NCBI RefSeq assembly: GCF_900168325.1 | Contig: NZ_FVZE01000003.1 | Location: 62,001-126,000 of the forward strand | Length of the DNA stretch: 64,000 nt | Source: Novosphingobium mathurense | GTDB taxonomy: Bacteria > Pseudomonadota > Alphaproteobacteria > Sphingomonadales > Sphingomonadaceae | Direction: 5' to 3' | Shown: in pieces, positions 61,635 to 64,000 of the stretch | Numbering within the stretch: position 1 is the stretch's first letter | Layout of the letters: each line of letters starts with the position of its first letter | Made by a program: the position numbers and the translations under genes | Notes under the pieces: generated by a model | Databases searched by the model: none | Seen by the model: the letters and a program-made list of their open reading frames with translations, nothing else | Told to the model about the DNA's origin: nothing

Positions 61635-63805
61635 GCAGCAGCCTCGAGCGGCTTTGGCGCAGGATAGAAGCTATCGCCCTGTTCGGCCATCCGGCGCAGC
61701 AGCGCAGGCGGCGCGAAGCGATCGCCCAGTTCCTCTGCCAATGCGTCGCATTCCTCAACGAAGCGGGCGACGCCCACCATGTCGATCAGGCTGGCGGGGC
61801 CTCCGGTCCAGGTTGCGAAGCCCCAGCCCAGAATGGCGCCGACATCGGCATCGCGAGCGCTGGTGAGTACGCCTTCATCCAGGCACCGCGCAGTTTCAAC
61901 CGCCTGACGATAAAGGAAGCGGCGCTTGAGTTTCTCGAGAAGTTCGGGATCGGATTTCGCGACCTTGACCGGGAACATTTCGGCCAAGCCCGACCAGAGC
62001 CGCTTGGGCTCGCCTTTGGGATAATCGTAGAAGCCCTTGGCATTCTTTCGACCGAGGCGGTCAGCCGCCACGAGATCGATCAGCATCTTGTCACTACCGC
62101 CGCTGGGTTCGCCCAGACCCATATCCACACGGGCTTGCCGAGCCACCTTGTCGACCAGATCGATGGCAACGTCGTCGGTCAGTTCCAGTGGCCCGCGCGG
62201 CATGCCAGTCATCCGTCCGACATTGTCGATGATCGCCGGGGCAATGCCTTCCATCAGCATCTCGAATCCTTCGCGAAGATAGGAATCGAAGACGCGGCTG
62301 GTGTAGAACCCGCGGCTGTCGTTAACGACGATCGGAACTTTCTTGAGCTGCTTGCAGTAGTCGACCGCCTTGGCGAGCGTTTCGGTGCTGGTTTCCTTGC
62401 CAACGATGATCTCGACCAACTCCATGCGGTCGACCGGCGAGAAGAAATGGATACCGATGAAGTTGGCAGGTCGCTTCGACGCCTGGGCCAGACCGGTGAT
62501 CGGCAAAGTCGACGTATTCGATGCGAAGACCGCTTCGGACGCGAGCACGGCCTCCGCCCGGACCGTGACGTCAGCCTTGAGCCCGCGATCCTCAAATACG
62601 GCCTCGACGACGAGGTCGGCTCCGGCGATCGCCTCGTAATCCGTAGTCGCAAGGATTCGAGCGATCAGCGCATCGGCCTCTTCGCGGGTCATCGTTCCTC
62701 GCGACACCGCCTTTTCAACGATGGCTTCGGAATAGGCGCGGCCCTTGTCGGCAGCCTCCTGGCTCGTGTCGATCAACACGGTCTCAATTCCGGCGCGCGC
62801 CTGCGCGAAGGCGATCCCGGCGCCCATCATGCCGGCGCCAAGAACGGCAGCCTTGGTCACCTTGCTGGGCGGAACGCCCTCGGGACGACCGGCGCCCTTG
62901 GCGTTGGCCTGCTTTGACACGAAGAGCGAACGGATCATTGCGCGGGCTTGCGGTGTCTGCTGCGTGGCCAGGAAGAGGCGTGCTTCGACCCGCAGGGCCG
63001 CGTCCATCGGCAGGCCGTAACCTTCGTAGACGCAACGCGCGATGTTCTCCTGCGCCGGATAATTGTGCATGCCCTTGGCCTGCACTTGCGCTGCAGCGAG
63101 CATGAACACGCCGCTGCCCGCCGGGGTATAGGGGCCGTGCTCCATCCTGTAGCCCTTGACGTCCCAGGGTTGCACGCCCTCCCCGCCATTGCGGATCCAA
63201 GCCTTGGCGACCTCGACCGCCTCGCCCGGCTCCACAACCTCATCGACAAGCCCGATCGACTGTGCCGTTTCTGCATCCATCGGCTTGCCGCCGAGCATGA
63301 AGTCGAGGGCCTTGCGCGGCCCCGCAAGCCGGGTAGTCCGCTGGGTGCCCCCGGCGCCAGGGAGAAGTCCGATAGTCACTTCAGGCAGACCGACTTTGAC
63401 ACCTCTGGCGGCAACGCGGCGATGCGCAGCCAGGGCGAATTCGAAACCGCCGCCCAAAGCTAGCCCTTCAAGAGCAGCGGCAACCGGCTTGCCGACAGTC
63501 TCCAGCGCACGCAGTGCCCGGCTCATGCGACTGGTCACCGGCAGGGCTGCGGCGAGGGTCGCACCTTTCGCCTGTCCGCCGGCCGTTTCACCCAGTTCCC
63601 CGAGATCGGCGCCCGCACAGAAGGCGTTGGCCTTGCCCGAAGCCAAGACGGCGCCCTTGATCGCGCCGTCTGCGCGGATTCGCTCAACGAGCAAATCCAG
63701 ATCGGCGACGGCACTGTCGGTGAAAGTGTTCATGGTGCGCCCGGGAACATCAAAGCTGACGAGCGCGATGCCGTCGGCGTCAACGGTAATGGTAAAGTTC
63801 TTCAT
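61631..63805 (-). CDS. bifunctional enoyl-CoA hydratase/3-hydroxyacyl-CoA dehydrogenase (FadB/FadJ-like)
   Basis: A 724-residue beta-oxidation enzyme. N-terminal crotonase domain: oxyanion region FCAGADLGELGE, then GLALGGGFEFALAAHRRVAA and catalytic Glu region LPEVTIGLLPGAGGTQRTTR. C-terminal dehydrogenase: NAD motif AAVLGAGMMGAGIAFAQARA, catalytic His-Glu region FIGIHFFSPVDRMELVEIIV, and two helical C-terminal domains (RGFYTSRVFDSYLREGFEML, GWGFATWTGGPASLIDMVG). It hydrates the double bond and oxidises the hydroxyl of CoA esters. GGAGGT lies five bases before the ATG; it is 23 bases after the thiolase gene. Confidence 0.97.
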   Translation of the reverse strand: MKNFTITVDADGIALVSFDVPGRTMNTFTDSAVADLDLLVERIRADGAIKGAVLASGKANAFCAGADLGELGETAGGQAKGATLAAALPVTSRMSRALRALETVGKPVAAALEGLALGGGFEFALAAHRRVAARGVKVGLPEVTIGLLPGAGGTQRTTRLAGPRKALDFMLGGKPMDAETAQSIGLVDEVVEPGEAVEVAKAWIRNGGEGVQPWDVKGYRMEHGPYTPAGSGVFMLAAAQVQAKGMHNYPAQENIARCVYEGYGLPMDAALRVEARLFLATQQTPQARAMIRSLFVSKQANAKGAGRPEGVPPSKVTKAAVLGAGMMGAGIAFAQARAGIETVLIDTSQEAADKGRAYSEAIVEKAVSRGTMTREEADALIARILATTDYEAIAGADLVVEAVFEDRGLKADVTVRAEAVLASEAVFASNTSTLPITGLAQASKRPANFIGIHFFSPVDRMELVEIIVGKETSTETLAKAVDYCKQLKKVPIVVNDSRGFYTSRVFDSYLREGFEMLMEGIAPAIIDNVGRMTGMPRGPLELTDDVAIDLVDKVARQARVDMGLGEPSGGSDKMLIDLVAADRLGRKNAKGFYDYPKGEPKRLWSGLAEMFPVKVAKSDPELLEKLKRRFLYRQAVETARCLDEGVLTSARDADVGAILGWGFATWTGGPASLIDMVGVARFVEECDALAEELGDRFAPPALLRRMAEQGDSFYPAPKPLEAAA

Positions 63806-63828
63806 GGGACCTCCTTCGCGTGGGCCGG

Positions 63829-64000
63829 TCAGATGCGTTCGATGATGGTTGCCGTGCCCATGCCAGCGCCGACGCAGAGCGTAACGAGCCCAGTCTCACG
63901 GTCTGAGCGTTCCATCTCGTCAAGCAGGGTTCCCAGGATCATCGCCCCGGTCGCACCGAGCGGGTGCCCCATGGCGATGGCGCCGCCGTTCACGTTGATC
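63829..64000 (-). CDS. acetyl-CoA acyltransferase (thiolase), C-terminal part
   Basis: The last 56 residues of a thiolase; the gene continues beyond the right edge. [20 protein letters not shown] contains the catalytic His, and [14 protein letters not shown] the second catalytic Cys. With the bifunctional gene downstream it forms a complete hydration-oxidation-cleavage module (thiolase first, then FadB-like), which would release acetyl-CoA or a similar unit. Confidence 0.95.
   Translation of the reverse strand, partial: INVNGGAIAMGHPLGATGAMILGTLLDEMERSDRETGLVTLCVGAGMGTATIIERI

Overview
The window looks like about 64 kb of the chromosome (or a large replicon) of a GC-rich sphingomonad-type alphaproteobacterium (Novosphingobium/Sphingobium-like). 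This is inferred from family content: an outer-membrane TonB receptor, a UrcA-family protein, an M13 peptidase, many SDR/LysR pairs, a small tyrosine-recombinase relic of a type common in sphingomonads, and a catabolic gene block. No rRNA, tRNA or CRISPR array was recognised.

Layout. (1) 1-8.5 kb: 3' end of an SDR gene, then an MscS-type channel, three exported proteins of unknown function (two share a repeated Trp-rich module) and an exported M13 metallopeptidase. (2) 8.57-9.56 kb: decayed mobile DNA, namely a 5'-truncated XRE antitoxin-like gene and a tyrosine recombinase with an amber stop and a frameshift, followed by a terminator. (3) 10-14.1 kb, minus strand: Rrf2 regulator, YezD-like small protein, TonB receptor and TauE/SafE exporter; a promoter with a palindrome in its spacer precedes the yezD-like gene, suggesting sulfur-responsive control. 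(4) 14.4-16.2 kb: a divergent LysR/SDR pair. (5) 16.5-21.1 kb: a flippase-like membrane protein and an unusual in-frame reading frame joining a Fic domain to a P-type ATPase; the natural Fic start lies behind an amber codon. (6) 21.9-27.7 kb: a propeller-type sensor kinase, an AraC regulator, a TMEM175-like channel, a protein resembling the M17 N-terminal domain and a NarL-type response regulator.

(7) 28-37.8 kb: a long co-directional array with isochorismatase-like hydrolase, alpha/beta hydrolase, XapX, Tat-exported amidohydrolase with a Cys-rich tail, exported VOC protein, DoxX, alginate-export-type porin, DUF1275 protein and KatG, closed by a hairpin. (8) 37.9-43.6 kb: LysR, old yellow enzyme, MFS exporter and a divergent SDR/LysR pair. 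(9) 43.7-45.1 kb: an AhpD-like protein translationally coupled to an ECF41 sigma factor, preceded by an exact match to the ECF41 promoter consensus. (10) 45.3-51.5 kb: an ABC-F ATPase with a possible leader peptide, an ECF42-type sigma factor with its YCII/DGPF partner, DoxX-like, two SRPBCC, a VOC and a GST protein. (11) 51.5-53.1 kb: IS6-type relic, DUF4242, UrcA and SDR relic.

(12) 53.1-64 kb: a likely catabolic block. A cupin, a flavin monooxygenase and a two-domain VOC protein with plausible extradiol-dioxygenase ligands sit beside a NodD-like LysR and an azoreductase. After a bidirectional terminator come an acyl-CoA ligase, class III CoA-transferase, SnoaL-like protein, bifunctional enoyl-CoA hydratase/3-hydroxyacyl-CoA dehydrogenase and thiolase. 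Together they could hydroxylate and open a ring and then carry the acid through CoA activation and beta-oxidation; the substrate cannot be read from the sequence.
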